Source of the DNA: Pyrrhosoma nymphula
Taxonomy: Eukaryota > Arthropoda > Insecta > Odonata > Coenagrionidae
Length of the DNA stretch: 64,000 nucleotides
NCBI GenBank assembly: GCA_963573305.1
Contig: OY754328.1
Coordinates: 41,779,822-41,843,821 of the forward strand
Direction: 5' to 3'
In this document: positions 34,972 through 46,826 of the stretch, one piece after another
How the letters are laid out: each line of letters opens with the position of its first letter
Position numbering within the stretch: position 1 is the first letter of the stretch
Position numbers and translations under genes: made by a program
Notes under the pieces: generated by a model
What the model saw: only the letters and a program-made list of their open reading frames with translations
The model's database searches: none
What the model was told of the DNA's origin: nothing

Positions 34972-35352
34972 TCTTTTGGTTTTCTGCGGCGAAGCTAAAC
35001 TTTTTTAGCAACAGTTTCGCCGTGCTATTCTGCCGGCTTCGTCAGGCATTCTAAATCAACAATGAAAAGTAAAAAGACAAACTTAAGCGGTTATTATGTA
35101 CTGCATGATTAATTAACACATTAGTTTTTCATAAGTCTTTTCCACGTATAAGGAAGTTTGTAGCCATCTTCTCTGTTTAGGTTGTTAGATTTTGAAAAAC
35201 TAAAGTATTAATTAATCATGCTGTGCATAATAACCGCTTAAGTTTGTTTATTTATTTTTCATTGTTGATTTAGAATTTCTGACAAAGCCGGCAAAATAGC
35301 ACGGCGAAACTGTTGCTAAAAAAGTTTAGTTTAATCGCAGAAATCCAAAAGA
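34972..35352. repeat. 381-bp foldback with PLE-type hinge in each arm
   Basis: Arms 34972-35131 and 35193-35352 (160 bases each) are near-perfect reverse complements around a centre of about 60 bases. Outer ends are TCTTTTGG and CCAAAAGA. Reading outward, each arm has AACCGCTTAAGTTTGT, a TTCATTGTTGATTTAGAAT stretch, then the hinge CTGACGAAGCCG, loop, CGGCGAAACTGTTGC, then TAAAAAAGTTTA. The hinge (GCCG paired with CGGC, followed by GAAAC) has the same layout and the same outward polarity as at 27695-27913, but the rest of the arms is unrelated. No target duplication seen and no open frame. Confidence 0.88.
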
Positions 35353-38300
35353 AACTTACCAAAATTAAAATGAACTGCGAAAATCTACGAAAAACGTTAA
35401 TTGGTTACTCTTGCCTTCCGTTTCGTTCAGGAATTGAATCTCATACAGTTTTAAAATATGCTTCTGTATAAGCCTTCAGCATTCATATGAAGTCTTGTTG
35501 TATTGTTATTAGCCTAGTTCAAACCACAATATATCTAACCTTAGGGTGAAATCTTTAAAGTAGACCATGAGAGATAACTGGTACCATTGTTTAAGACTGC
35601 CAGTTTATCAGATTTGGCTGGACTGATTGTTAAAAATTATAATTGTAACACAATTGAGTTTTAGCTTAAAAATGCGTTATTTCCCTTTTTTCTATATTTG
35701 TGCTAAAAATTCATTTTAAAGCATTGCGTTTCCGAGGTAGGCACCGGTTACAGCATTTTTCTTGGCTAAACGTGAAATATCGAAGAAAGAGCTATTTCCA
35801 TATTTGATTTATACTCAACGTGAAAGCCTAGAAGTTTGCTGCTACTTTAAATCGCGGTATTAAAAATTTTTATTCGGAATCTAAATATATTCTAAAAAGA
35901 TTTTTGGTATCGAACAAATTTGTAAAATTGTACATGACTCCATACAAATTCTCAATGTGAAGGAGGGAAAACACGAGATCGTACAACTTCATGGATTCCC
36001 CTGAAAATATTCATTACACGACTCAGGTTCTGAAAATGATATGCAATTTCCGACTACAATTCAAATTCGAATTTAAACTCTAAGCCTGATTCGTGTAGCG
36101 TTTAATAGAAATTGACCTTTAACATTTAATTTTCCTCCAGTAATTATCGTGCAAATTACGATCCTTTAGGATCAACATTATTTGTAATTCCTCGAGTTTT
36201 AAGCTTTAGTACAAGCTGTTACGAACTACGATCTGAATCTGCTGTTTAAAGGAGAGACGATTGTTTTAAACAACACTTATTTATTTATCCTAGGTTAAGC
36301 GATTTTATTATCTGTCGACAAATGTTTCCTAAAGCCTAGTTCTAGTCAAGAAATGAGTATTTTATTAATCAGCAGTCATTCTCGACGAACCTGCATTTGC
36401 ACTTATGATAATTACTGAAAGGTTGACTCTGATAATGGTACTTTCAACTTATAATTTTTCAAAAGTCAACTACGGTAGTGCTGTGGTTTGATGGTAAAAA
36501 TCAAATTTTAAATTTTTTAAAGAGCATACTATTTCCCGACTCCCTCGACTCAGCCATCGACCGCACGGCATTGCGGTGTGCAGACCCCCCAGAGGCAGAG
36601 AGAAAGAGCAAAGCAAGCAAAGGCAACGATCACGTGAGAGTGAGATACTCGGGACAGCACCGTGCATTGGAGGAACTAACAATGCAGCCTGCTAATTATT
36701 ATCCATTCTTAAACCTTAAGGAAGGAACATTATGTGGACGGAACGTGTTTATTATAGCTCGGTAGGTGAGGAGTCATCGTGGAATCACCTCGCTACAAAG
36801 TACAAGATTACTATCTCGCAGACTTGAATTTACATAAATTATTTTTCCCTTCTACTCATGCCAATTGCGGTTGGTGAGTTCAACTTCCATCTAGATTAAC
36901 TGTGGATATATGCAATGAATTCGTTTTGCACCTTTAAATGGCTGAATAGTCTAAACCCATTGTAATTCGACAAAATTTGTCAATATCACTTATTCCAAAA
37001 ATATTTATTATCAATGTTTCACCAAATATGAATTTATTGTCGTATTTCTGTCCATGACGCCACTGCTCACTAGAATTATGGGCAAGAATAATTCAAGATT
37101 AATGAGTATCAAATAGAGGAGGAAATAATTTATTTGATACTCATAAGTAATTAAAGTATTAACTATGTTCTGCTGCGTTATTTTTGCCCCCTCATCTAGT
37201 CCTTTGTGAATCCTCAGTCGTTGCAAGGATGAATGTTCATTTTTCCAGAAGGATTTTGGATTTTTGCTCACAAAACAATCTGTTGTAGAAAGAGAATTCT
37301 GTTTAAAAACTTCATTTGGGAAAGTATTGAAGAAAGCGTCAATAAAAAATTGAGGACAAACTTCATATTGAGGCTAACTGGACAACTTTGTCGAATGGCA
37401 TATTTTCGATGAGCCTAATTTTTAAGAGTTTGTTCCCGTTCAATAAATTACGATTGAATTTTCCTCATGTAGTAATTCATACCCCGTAGCATAAATTTCC
37501 GACAATGCAATATAAGTCGGCCAAATGCAGTGGAGATGGCATCATGATAGTTTTGAAATATAGGTCCTTTTCGTGTAAACGTAGAGTGTATTCGTGTATC
37601 TTGTTTAAATTTAAATTTAAAGATTATGGAATTATATATATTAATTAACAGTGATAGTGTAAAGTATTTTAGTAGTGATCGAGTATTGCAATTCACATTA
37701 AAGTTAATCACGAGGAATCAAGTTATTCGATCCGTGAAGATCTATTTTATAGTAGACAAAGTACTGGGTTTATTTACCCTCAGGCACTTACAATCATTGC
37801 TTGAAATTGTTTTGGAAAATTCCTTAGCAGCTTCATATCGTTGAAATATTGTTGATATTTTTTTATAAGATACTCCGGAAGAACACCGTATTCTGGAAAG
37901 GAGAACCTTTTCCCTCTTGTTCCTCTACCTAAGAAAAAACTGCTCCGAGAGTTTCTCAGACTTTCTTGCTGCCGTTATATATATATATAGGGAAGAGTGC
38001 CTTTTCCCTTTCCTCCACACAATATTTCTCGCTTATGCCTCGAGTATATATATCTATATATATATAATCTCTCCCCTCCCGCCTTCTGGTCGATTCTCCG
38101 TTCCACGAAATCCACTATATCCTTCCCTCCGTTGATATATGTGTTTTAATTTGCTTTCGCCGCCCCCAAACCTCCACCCCAGTTCGGTCCACTTTCACCT
38201 CTCACACATCCATCCAAGGCCCCTCGCACCCCCCGCCGTCTACCCTCATAACCACTCACTCCCTCTCCCTCCGAACCCCCACCCTCTATCTCGCCCCTAC

Positions 38301-38439
38301 TACCAGTGGCTTTATTGCCATGGCGTATTCTACAGAAGTGGAGCCGGAACTTAATGCTACGGATTGAGTGGCTATCGGTGCTTGAGTTTAGAGCGAAAGT
38401 GTTCACCATGCATCAATATTCTATGTAATATAATAATAA
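35353..38439. other. No gene recognised; AT-rich, TA microsatellites, C-rich block
   Basis: Contains a 14-bp hairpin (37102-37144), TA-type microsatellites at 37976-37990 and about 38043-38068, and a C-rich block at 38085-38350. A GC-richer stretch at 36530-36690 (CCGCACGGCATTGCGGTGTG) has open frames on both strands but no recognisable product. Confidence 0.45.
37102..37144. repeat. Perfect hairpin, 14-bp stem
   Basis: ATGAGTATCAAATA (37102-37115) pairs with TATTTGATACTCAT (37131-37144) around a 15-base loop. Isolated; no element boundaries recognised. Confidence 0.7.
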
Positions 38440-39030
38440 TAACTAGTGACAAAAACCTCAGGAGGTGCATACAGGAACGAACTGAATCCGGAAATAGATC
38501 TTTCTATGCCAATTTAAAATTATTCAAGAATAGATTAGTAAGTAGATCACTGAAAATGAAACTTTACATGACGTTAGTACGGCCAGTGGTGACGTATTGT
38601 TCAGAGACCTAGACAATGACAATGGCGGATAAGGGATGACTCAGAACCTTCGAAAGACATATCCTCCTTAGAATATATGGCCCAGTATATGACAAGGGAG
38701 ACTGGAGGATAAGATATAATGAGGAAATAGTGCAGCTGATCGAAGGAAAGAACATAGTAAAGTTCATCAAGTCGCAGAGGATACGATGGCTGGGAAATGT
38801 CGAGAGAATGTTAGGAGAGGAGGTAACAAAACGGATGGTTAAAGGGAGGCTATTCAACAGAAGAAGGCAGAGAAGACCTAAGAGCAGATGGATGGACCAA
38901 GTGCTGTGTGACCTGGGCAAGAGGCTGGCGGGAGAAAACTGCCAATAGGACAACATGGAGAACAATAGTGCAGCAGGCCAAGGCCCACACCGGGCTGTAG
39001 TGCCACTAAGAAGATGATAATAATAATAAG
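38440..39030 (+). mobile_element. RTE-type LINE remnant, C-terminal domain and 3' end
   Basis: Frame-broken translation gives GNRSFYANLKLFKNR, LKMKLYMTLVRPVVTYCSET, then FERHILLRIYGPV, RIRWLGNVERML, RRPKSRWMDQV and, in another frame, a degraded end. This is the C-terminal domain downstream of RT in RTE-like elements. Stops occur at about 38610 and 38637. The copy ends CACTAAGAAGATGATAATAA, a short tandem-repeat tail (ATA units) at about 39007-39030. A different family from the intact element at 11.2-14.5 kb. Confidence 0.8.
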
Positions 39031-41271
39031 TTTTTTTATTACTTCCTAATACAACATTCACCAAAAGACTACGAAATCATACATTTTAGGAAGCTCTAGG
39101 TTTTAGCCTCTTAGAATAACTGAACTGAGGCTACCTTCACAGTAATTCATAGCTGCATGTATCCATAAAGAACAATACAGTTTCTTAATTTATAGATTCT
39201 AAAATACAAATAATTTACACAAAATGCGATGAGCTAAATACGATGAAGATTATAAGCATAAGAAGTTCACTCAATAATCTTGAAAAAATAATCTACATTG
39301 GGCTGAGTAAGTAGCCATTCCACTGTCATTTGAAAGAAATTCAGTTTTGATATTAACCTTTATATTCACTGGTATGAAATCGTACTTTAGGTCCCATACA
39401 CAAAAAACATCTTTTAAAAAGATTTTTATTTGGGTTATTTAACGAGACATAGAATGTGAGGTGTATACATTAAAAATATTAATCACTTTCACTCTTTATT
39501 GGCATTGGTTCCCTGACTGGTACCCAGAATGACCTTTCTGACAATACTTAAAAAGTCCTAAGCTATCGCTCTTCAATTCTGCAGCCATAATATAATGCTC
39601 AGGGAGGATTGCCGCATCCTCCGTTTCACTTTTTAATGAGATTTTACCATTAGGCTAAATACCTCGCTTACATGTTTTCGCATTTCAACATCAGACGATT
39701 TAAAAAGATTATCTTTTTATCTTGGCTACTATTCAAAATCTAACCCGTCGATGTTCAAACGCATGATCATGATGATGAATGTAAGATGAAGATTACGTGT
39801 ATTGGAATATTGGAAAGTTATTTGCCGTGAGCTGCTCCAGCCTTTAATAATCCTCAACAAGCCTTCAATCTTTGAACATTCCTCAAGTGGCTTTTCAGAT
39901 GCTGAAGGGCCCAAATAGCAATTATGAAAACATGTCTAAGCAATTAATTTGATCATAACTTCTTAGTACTTAGCTTTATTATCTGCATACTTTTAATCGC
40001 TATTTTGCATGTTAATTGGTCAATTTTGCGATTAAATTTGCGTCCCATTTCGTTACATTTTACCGTATTTTGTTTTATCCCTCTAACCCATCTCTTACAT
40101 TTTCAATTTGATCTAGGCAGAGGGTATATAAATACTGATGACTAGATTAGGTTTACTCGCAATTTGAACGTATGTTGTGCTAACGAAGAGTTTGGGTAGC
40201 GTATGTATTTTCGGCAAGTGAAAGGATTTGGCTATGGTTTTTCTGGAAATGGACGATGATATAATAGCACTTTAATAACATATCTAACTCGCTGATATCA
40301 AGGTGTTAAAGGAAGCTGGTTTGGAGCCTACGCATAATGGTAGAATTATGAAGAATTGTCAGGGAATAGAATTCCCTGGTATTGTGCATTGCAAAATAAT
40401 TACGGCTAATGACAAGAAGGCGGAAGAGAAGACATTCATGTCACATAGTTTACTTGTATTGAATTCAGTAATAATTACTGAATTAATTGTAATTAATTTA
40501 GCAATTATTACTAAATTTATATGCCTAACAGAACTATGGCTGCATGTGTGTATAATATAAATACCTTTTCCTTATAACTACTCACCACAAATTTCCCAGG
40601 CATAATTTATTTAATGGTCGAATGCATTTTTTATTCATCCAATGATTGACTTCAATTATTATGTCATATACTGCCATTCAATCAAGTGAGGTTAATCAAT
40701 TGTTGCCAGTGATAGTCATTTAACTCCTCAGTGGGTATATTTTGTAGTAAAACATTGTTTTGAGTCGTTCTCTTTAACGGCACCTCAAATTATTCAAATT
40801 ACAGTATACTTATACTTACTATGTTTACTGCATGTTATGTGTTTTGAAACTGTCCTCCTCTTACTCGTTGAATGTGATATAAAAGGAATTTAGTAATAAT
40901 CTTCCACATGATATCGCCAATATTGAAATTCCAGGGGGATTGTATGGCCTGGAGGCGTGTGTCATAGATGTGAGGGAGCATGGGGTGGACGGTGAAAAAA
41001 CAATAGGGTTAATAGTTCGTTCCATGTAATCTTTTGTAAGGCTTCCTGCGTTATTTAAGAAACTGTGACAGAGGGTTACATAATATTATGTTAGGTGAAG
41101 TACAAAGAGAAGTGCAGTTACTGAACAATGGCTAAGGGGTTGTAGTTCCGCTCTTAATGCTTCTACAAAATTCGTTTGGGTTGCTAAGCCTTTATAAGAT
41201 ATATCTTTGCATCTGCCGTTCTCGGGTCAAGTGCCGGAGAGGGTTTCGAAGCAATAGTTTGCTAAAGGAGC
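39031..41271. other. No gene recognised; AT-rich spacer
   Basis: AT-rich. Contains a perfect 23-base palindrome at 40462-40484 (AATTCAGTAAT, A, ATTACTGAATT). Nothing else supported. Confidence 0.45.
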
Positions 41272-41933
41272 TTACGGCGGTTTCAGCGAGATAGTTTCCT
41301 GGTTATAATGGAGACCATATTCGAATTTTTATTTTTTATTTCAGCGTCTATAAGAAGTATGAAATAAATATTGTAATATAAATGGCTCAACGATATAATT
41401 ATATATGACCAAAATTCTCAGTAATTAGATTTAAAAAGCTACTAGAGGTAGAAAGGGCACGGCACGTGTTAGAGTTCGGTGGATATTCTCTGACTTTCAT
41501 CACCTCTCTCTAACCGGTAGATTACTGCAATGAATGAATGACATAAGTCTCTAACTTGAATCATTTTTTTCCCGCCGTACGTCTGAAAACCCTTCAAAAC
41601 AGCAGGTTTTTTGCGATTCTGCAAAAATTACTGTGGGGAGTAATAGATTATTTTTTATAAATAGTTGAGAAAACAGGCAAAATACACACCGTTAGTTTTT
41701 TGACGAATCTAGGCGTTAGAAATTCCTAATTTGTTTAATATTATCTCTCTGGAGCACACAGTCATAATCTAACCCATGTAAAGCAGTTAATATTTTTAGG
41801 CAAATATCCCGAAAAGTAGTTTGGAAAGGGGTTTATATTTTGATATCATTGGAAAGATGAGAGTTTTTTCTTCGAAATGAGGCCAAATTCGTCAAATTCT
41901 AGGTGAAGGGATTTTTCGCTCAAACTATCTTAA
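41272..41933. mobile_element. TTAA-flanked inverted-repeat element, copy B (interrupted)
   Basis: Left end TTAC + GGCGGTTTCAGCGAGATAG, right end TTTTTCGCTCAAACTATC + TTAA (41930-41933). It aligns along its length with copies A and C. The interior is interrupted at 41443-41540 by an RTE tail; in copy A the same point is continuous (AAGCTAC joined to ATTAGTCTC). Without the insertion the unit is about 564 bases. Confidence 0.8.
41443..41540 (+). mobile_element. Nested 5'-truncated RTE LINE tail (98 bp)
   Basis: GAGGTAGAAAGGGCAC, GCACGTGT, AGAGTTCG, ATTCTCTGACTTTCATCAC, CTAACCGGTAGATTACTG and AATGAATGAATG match the last coding bases and whole 3' UTR of the full-length element at 11223-14545, with a few mismatches and a 2-base gap. 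The truncation is extreme: only the last ORF codons remain. The element landed inside copy B of the TTAA repeat. Confidence 0.9.
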
Positions 41934-43301
41934 GATACTGTCAAGAGGAGGCGGCGCGGCGGGAGGTATGTCGACGTCGACCGCTTCCCAGCACCTTCGC
42001 TACATGCCTCTTCAGCCACTCAATCATCTTCAACCAAGCGTAGTGGCGGGTGGTGGGGGGTGAAAGTTTCCTTGCTCGGGCATTGTCACCTCAGTAGCTG
42101 CATCATGCATTTGATCTTTTGCATGGATTTGCGTCACTCCAATGCGCATTATCAATTAACGAATTGCTCTAGCAAAGAAGAAACGTGAGCAGGCACTTGT
42201 GGCAACTTGGCGCGCGCTCCGACGAAAGTCGCCCGACGAAGTTGGGAGTGTGGAGTTAATGTTTCCAGTGTGGGGGGTGGGTGGGAGAGCGGAGTCGTTG
42301 GCTGGCGAATCGGAATGTCTCTCCATCGCACGGTGGCGTGTGTGAGTTAGGCGGGCGTTATGAAGTCGTGAGCCGAAAGGAAGGATGGACATATCCGCGA
42401 TATGGCTCTGAAAACGCCGTCACATTGCCGGGAGAATGGCGCGGAACGGGTGCCAAGCGAAGTAATGGGATGGTTATACGGCCTGGGAGAAGGGAGACAC
42501 GGGTGAGTGAAAGGAAAAGGGAAGGAAAACCATTTCGCAGTCGTTGTTGTAGCTCTGGGAAACATGGGCATAACGTTTAACGGTCAGAGGTACGGGTTAT
42601 GACAAATTCTGATGGCCTTCACTTCCCATCAGCTAAGTTGACGGAAGCAGGCTGAAGGTGGGCGTGGGCATTTATAGGATAAACTGAATTTTTTAAAGGA
42701 ATTTCTAACGAATCGAGCGGAAAAATCACAAGTGAGCAGGGTAATAGCGGGAAACCTTGAGGGTATTTAAGGGAGTTAAAACATAAATATTTAACATTCG
42801 AAATTTTTTTCTGACTTATTTTGTGGAACGAAAAAATGTTTCTCGTGACTTTTACCGAAACATAATATATTTTTTGAGCTCAGGAGATTTTTTAACCACG
42901 TATGTGGCACCATGTCTGTCTCATTTGTGTCATAGTTAAGGATTCTAAACAGTAATTTTGAAAGTTTCATTTAATTTTTGGTCGCGTATTTCCCACCGCT
43001 TGCCACTTAAGGATCATAGTTATACTTTTTGCTTTGAAATAGTAATTTACAACACAGAAAATCAGTGAAAAGTACACTTATATAATTTCACGATGAAATT
43101 TTTGATAACGGAAATAGGAGCTCGGAGGCTGTCGGTTTAGTGAGCAGCGTTAATGTGGAGTTTTATTTCTAAGGATGAATTTATTCATAATGGCCAGAGT
43201 TAAAGCGTTAATGTTTTCGTAATATTGACTGTTTCAGAATTCGCACTGTTATGGGCGCCTGGCTTTTGTCAAGCACAAGCGCCGGAACTTCTGAAGAAGA
43301 T
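41934..43301. other. No gene recognised; CpG-rich island 41.94-42.56 kb
   Basis: 41940-42560 is GC-rich (GGAGGCGGCGCGGCGGGAGG, GTCGACGTCGACC) and open on both strands by composition. 42600-43301 is AT-rich. No splice-framed exon was convincing. Confidence 0.4.
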
Positions 43302-43762
43302 TTAAGGTAGTTTGAGCGAGATAGTTCCCAAGTGATAATGGAGACCATATTCAAATTTTATTTTTTTAACTCAGCGTCGGTAAGAAGTATGAAATTTTTC
43401 ACGCTGTAAGTACCTTTTTTTCCCTTCATAACAGCAGGTTTTTTTGTGAATCTGTAAAAATTACTGTTGTGAGAAATATATTATTCTTTTATAAATACTT
43501 GAGAAAACATCCAATCTACACAGTTTTTAGGCGAAATCTAGGTGCTAGAAGTTTTTAATTTGTTTAATATTCTCTCTCTGGAGCGCACAGCCATAATCTA
43601 TCCCATGCAAAACCGCTTATATGTTTTGGTAAATTGCTCGAAAGGTAGTTCGGCAACGGTTTGATATTTTGATATCATTGGTAAGATGAGAGTTTTTTCT
43701 TTGAAATGAGGCGACATTCATCAAATTCTAGGTGAAATGATTTTTCGCTCAAACTACCTTAA
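43302..43762. mobile_element. TTAA-flanked inverted-repeat element, copy C (best preserved ends)
   Basis: TTAA GGTAGTTTGAGCGA at the left (43302-43319) and TCGCTCAAACTACC TTAA at the right (43745-43762) are exact inverted repeats, with intact TTAA on both sides. It is shorter than copy A (461 bases) because of a deletion after the AGAAGTATGAAAT region. The interior shares TTTTGATATCATTGG and the TTCTAGGTGAAATGA end. Confidence 0.85.
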
Positions 43763-44249
43763 CGCCGCACTCATGTCTGTGGCCTTCGTCTTGGATGTGC
43801 GGGCGATGTGTTAGAGGAAGAGGAATAAATGATCCTCTCGCTCTGTGACGCAACAAATAACCTGCGGCCTCCTTAATGAGCGCTGAGCCGGAAAGAAATA
43901 ATAAGAGATTAAAAAGGTAACTAACGAGATACATAACTTTGGCGTGGCCACCTCGGGCCGAAAGCCGGTCGACGGATTGTGAAGGAATTAATGATAGATG
44001 AGGGGGGGGAGTGGGTGAAGGAAGGCCCTAGCGTCCAGGGAAATGGTCTCTCAAAGGGGGAGGGGGGGGGGAGGAAGACGGACGGTGGGCCGCGGGCGAT
44101 CAACGCGCGCCCAAAGAGGGCGATAGGTACCTCTCAGGGTGGGAGGAGTGAGGGGCGGTTTGAAAGAGAAGGCCGCGAAAGGGAACATGGGCTGGATGCA
44201 GGACGTGATTGAGACATGGACGCGGAATTTCGATGAGAACTCAGAACGA
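43763..44249. other. GC/G-rich stretch, no gene recognised
   Basis: 43930-44220 is GC-rich with G-runs near 44058-44073; open frames on both strands are compositional. Confidence 0.4.
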
Positions 44250-44420
44250 ACGAATGCAGCAGTGGGTTGATGTTGTGGCAATTGGCCAGGCGACTCCCAT
44301 CCCGAGCATCCAGTGTCGAATCCTGGCAGGGGCGGCCATTTTTAGTCGAACCCTAATTGGCTACTATGAGGAGAACGTTTCAAGTTCAGTGCTGCCGTCA
44401 CGTCGGTCGGATGGGATTTT
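44250..44420 (+). mobile_element. Possible tRNA-derived SINE head
   Basis: Contains a box-A-like TGTGGCAATTGGCCAGG, then GACTCCCATCCCGAG (a short CTC/GAG stem with loop) and a box-B-like GTGTCGAATCCTGGCAG at expected tRNA-like spacing, followed by GGGGCGG and a non-tRNA body. It is too degraded for a tRNA gene (box B departs from GGTTCGAATCC, and the anticodon arm is poor). The 3' end of the element is not defined. Tentative. Confidence 0.35.
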
Positions 44421-44580
44421 AAGCTTCACTTTTGACGAGAGAACTTCGAATTCGGAACCGGCTTTCCTTACTCTCTCCATTCATTTCCAAAATCATCCCA
44501 CTAATAACTAGAATAATTTAGAAACATTCTCTGAAAAGGGATTTGATCTTAAGCGTACAACGCATTTTTGTAAATGCGTC

Positions 44581-44774
44581 GTTTGGGAAGGTGTAGTAGT
44601 CGGAAATAGACTAAAAAGTTCTTCTTTCTTCTAAAGAGCTAAAAATTATTTTACGAAGGCGGACACTACCTACTCCCGTTTGGGAAGGTGTAGTAGTCGG
44701 AAATAGACTAAAAAATTCTTCTTTCTTCTTAAAGAACTAAAAATTATTTTACGAAGGTGGACACTCCCTACGCG
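44581..44774. repeat. Tandem duplication, 97-bp unit x 2
   Basis: GTTTGGGAAGGTGTAGTAGT starts both units (44581 and 44678). The second unit repeats AGTCGGAAATAGACTAAAAA, TTCTTCTTTCTTCT, AACTAAAAATTATTTTACGA and the GGACACTCCCTAC end with a handful of substitutions and one inserted base. No coding content. Confidence 0.9.
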
Positions 44775-46826
44775 TTAGCATAAGAGGCTGATGTAGGAGC
44801 CACTGTGTGACTGAAGAAGTGCCACAGAAAGATATCGAACATACTCTGTACATATTATTCTGGCGAAATATTAAATTCACTGACTTTATCACCTAAATTA
44901 CACTGTCAGAAGGGCTGTTTGGAGTTCAAAGCGTATTTTAACTACGTCTAAGAAAGCTGAATTAGGTCTCAATGGTCGTGAGCGATGAAAGGAACATAAT
45001 AATAGCGTTGCGAATTGAGGACTTTGCGCGATATGACGGATTCGTCGCGCGATTACACCATTCAATCCACTCCAGCTCGTGTGCGTGGAATAAAAATGTT
45101 TACGGGTCCTATTCGACTTCCTCAACGCATTTTGTAATAATTTTATTTTACAGCTATCAATGTTAGTGCTACTCTTGTCTTCGGGTTCAATGAAAATTCA
45201 AAAGTAAGTTGATACAAATGGGGTGGATACAACGGAACAAAGAGTAATGAACCATTGTAAAAACAGATATCGGACTACTGACTTTTAATTTTAAAGTGGT
45301 AATATATTGCAGGATGACTTATCGTTGCAACATTTTATATTCTTGTTTCTCATTCCGATATGCTTCTAGACTTCTCTTTAACGAAATCGAAAACGTGAAA
45401 ATATATTGTTACTCCGTACTTTTCGTCCTAATTTAATTCCTTCGTTTAATGAAATAATTCAGTTCTTGGCATAAAATATTGTGCATTGGATTTTGCGCTG
45501 CGATCATTCTTTTATGAAATGCCTAACGCAAAAGAGCAAGGAGAAAATTGAATTAATAGGGCAAAATGCCCTGTAGAAACAGGTATTTGTCCATTGTGCC
45601 TTCGATAGTGAAATCGATATAGATTTTTATAGTAGAAATTTATGACTTCAACAAATCAATTTATTAGGCATCAAAGGAACAACCTTCTCCTCATTTCTAT
45701 CAAATAAATTAACTCTAAAATCAAATCTGGGAAAATGACTGCTTCAGATAATAAATTGGCTTTTCGTATAGCTTTAATTTCCAAATGCCTCGTTGTTCGC
45801 GAGCATGCGTCAGAGGGTGGGGTTGAAGGCAGGGGATGACTGACCATGCGGTCTCAATTTTCCCTCAATCCTCGTCGATTGCCCTGACTCGCCCTGCACC
45901 CCTCCCAATACCCTAGCTCCCATGGCAACCGCCAGGCAATCAATCGGCCGATATTCCTTTCGTTCGAGTGACTTGACGGGAGGAAAGGGTATTACACGCC
46001 ACGGAATCCTTGTTTTTGTTTTCTGACACTCCCATCTCGTTTTCTGACGTCTATTATCCTTCTTTTTCGTGTGTTTACTCCGCAAAAAGGGGGAATTGAC
46101 TCTCGTTTAAAGGAATAAGGAAGAGATGCCTGCGCTTTTAATTTCGAATCAATCGTCAATTTCGGAGATGACTGTTCAACGTAAGAACTGGGGAACCTAC
46201 TCTTCCTCTCTTATACCTCTCCGATCACCCCCTCTCTCCCCGAAGAAGGTAATGTGGTAGGAATAAGATATAGTGGCGTGGTTTTATCTCTTAATCTCCT
46301 GGTATCACCCGCGGGCCCTCCGCCACCCTCCACTCCTCTCCCTCCCTCCCGCTCCGCCAATTAATCAACCCCTTTCGCGATCATTTTTGGAGTGGCCCGA
46401 CAGAGCAGTTTGGGGAGGGATGGGGGCGGGTGAAGAGGGGAAGATGCGGAGGAGGTCGGAGGTCGGCAGCGGAGAAGTGCTTTCCTTCCTTTTGCTGCCC
46501 TTCCCTTCCTCCCCCCTCCACCCCAACCCCCTTGCGAGTCCCCACCCCCTCTCCTCGCCCTCCCTCCTGCCGTGCCCTGAGATATGTCTCACGTGGAGAG
46601 GGTAGCGCGCAGGCAGATCTATTAGTTGAGGGCAATCCATTACCGATGTTTCCGATGGCCGAGGTCATTTATTTCTCTTCTCCTTCTTCCCTCCCCCCAC
46701 TCCCTCCAATTCCCCCTCCCACCCTTCTCCCCCCACCCCTCCACAACTCCTCCCTTTGGAAATCGGTATTACATACTACTCTTTTATGAAATTTCAGTAG
46801 TGCACTCTTAAATGATTTTTTCTGCT
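44775..46826. other. No gene recognised; AT-rich then pyrimidine-rich
   Basis: 45130-45800 is AT-rich. 45830-46060 and 46200-46780 are CT- and GC-rich with overlapping open frames on both strands made of Pro/Ser/Leu or Gly/Arg/Glu runs. These look compositional. Confidence 0.4.

Noticed and set aside
44255..44340. Functional tRNA gene
   Set aside because: Box B departs from consensus, the anticodon arm has only three good pairs and no acceptor stem is found; kept only as a possible SINE.
46273..46811. Five overlapping open frames up to 119 codons
   Set aside because: Low-complexity Pro/Ser/Leu and Gly/Arg/Glu translations of a pyrimidine-rich block.
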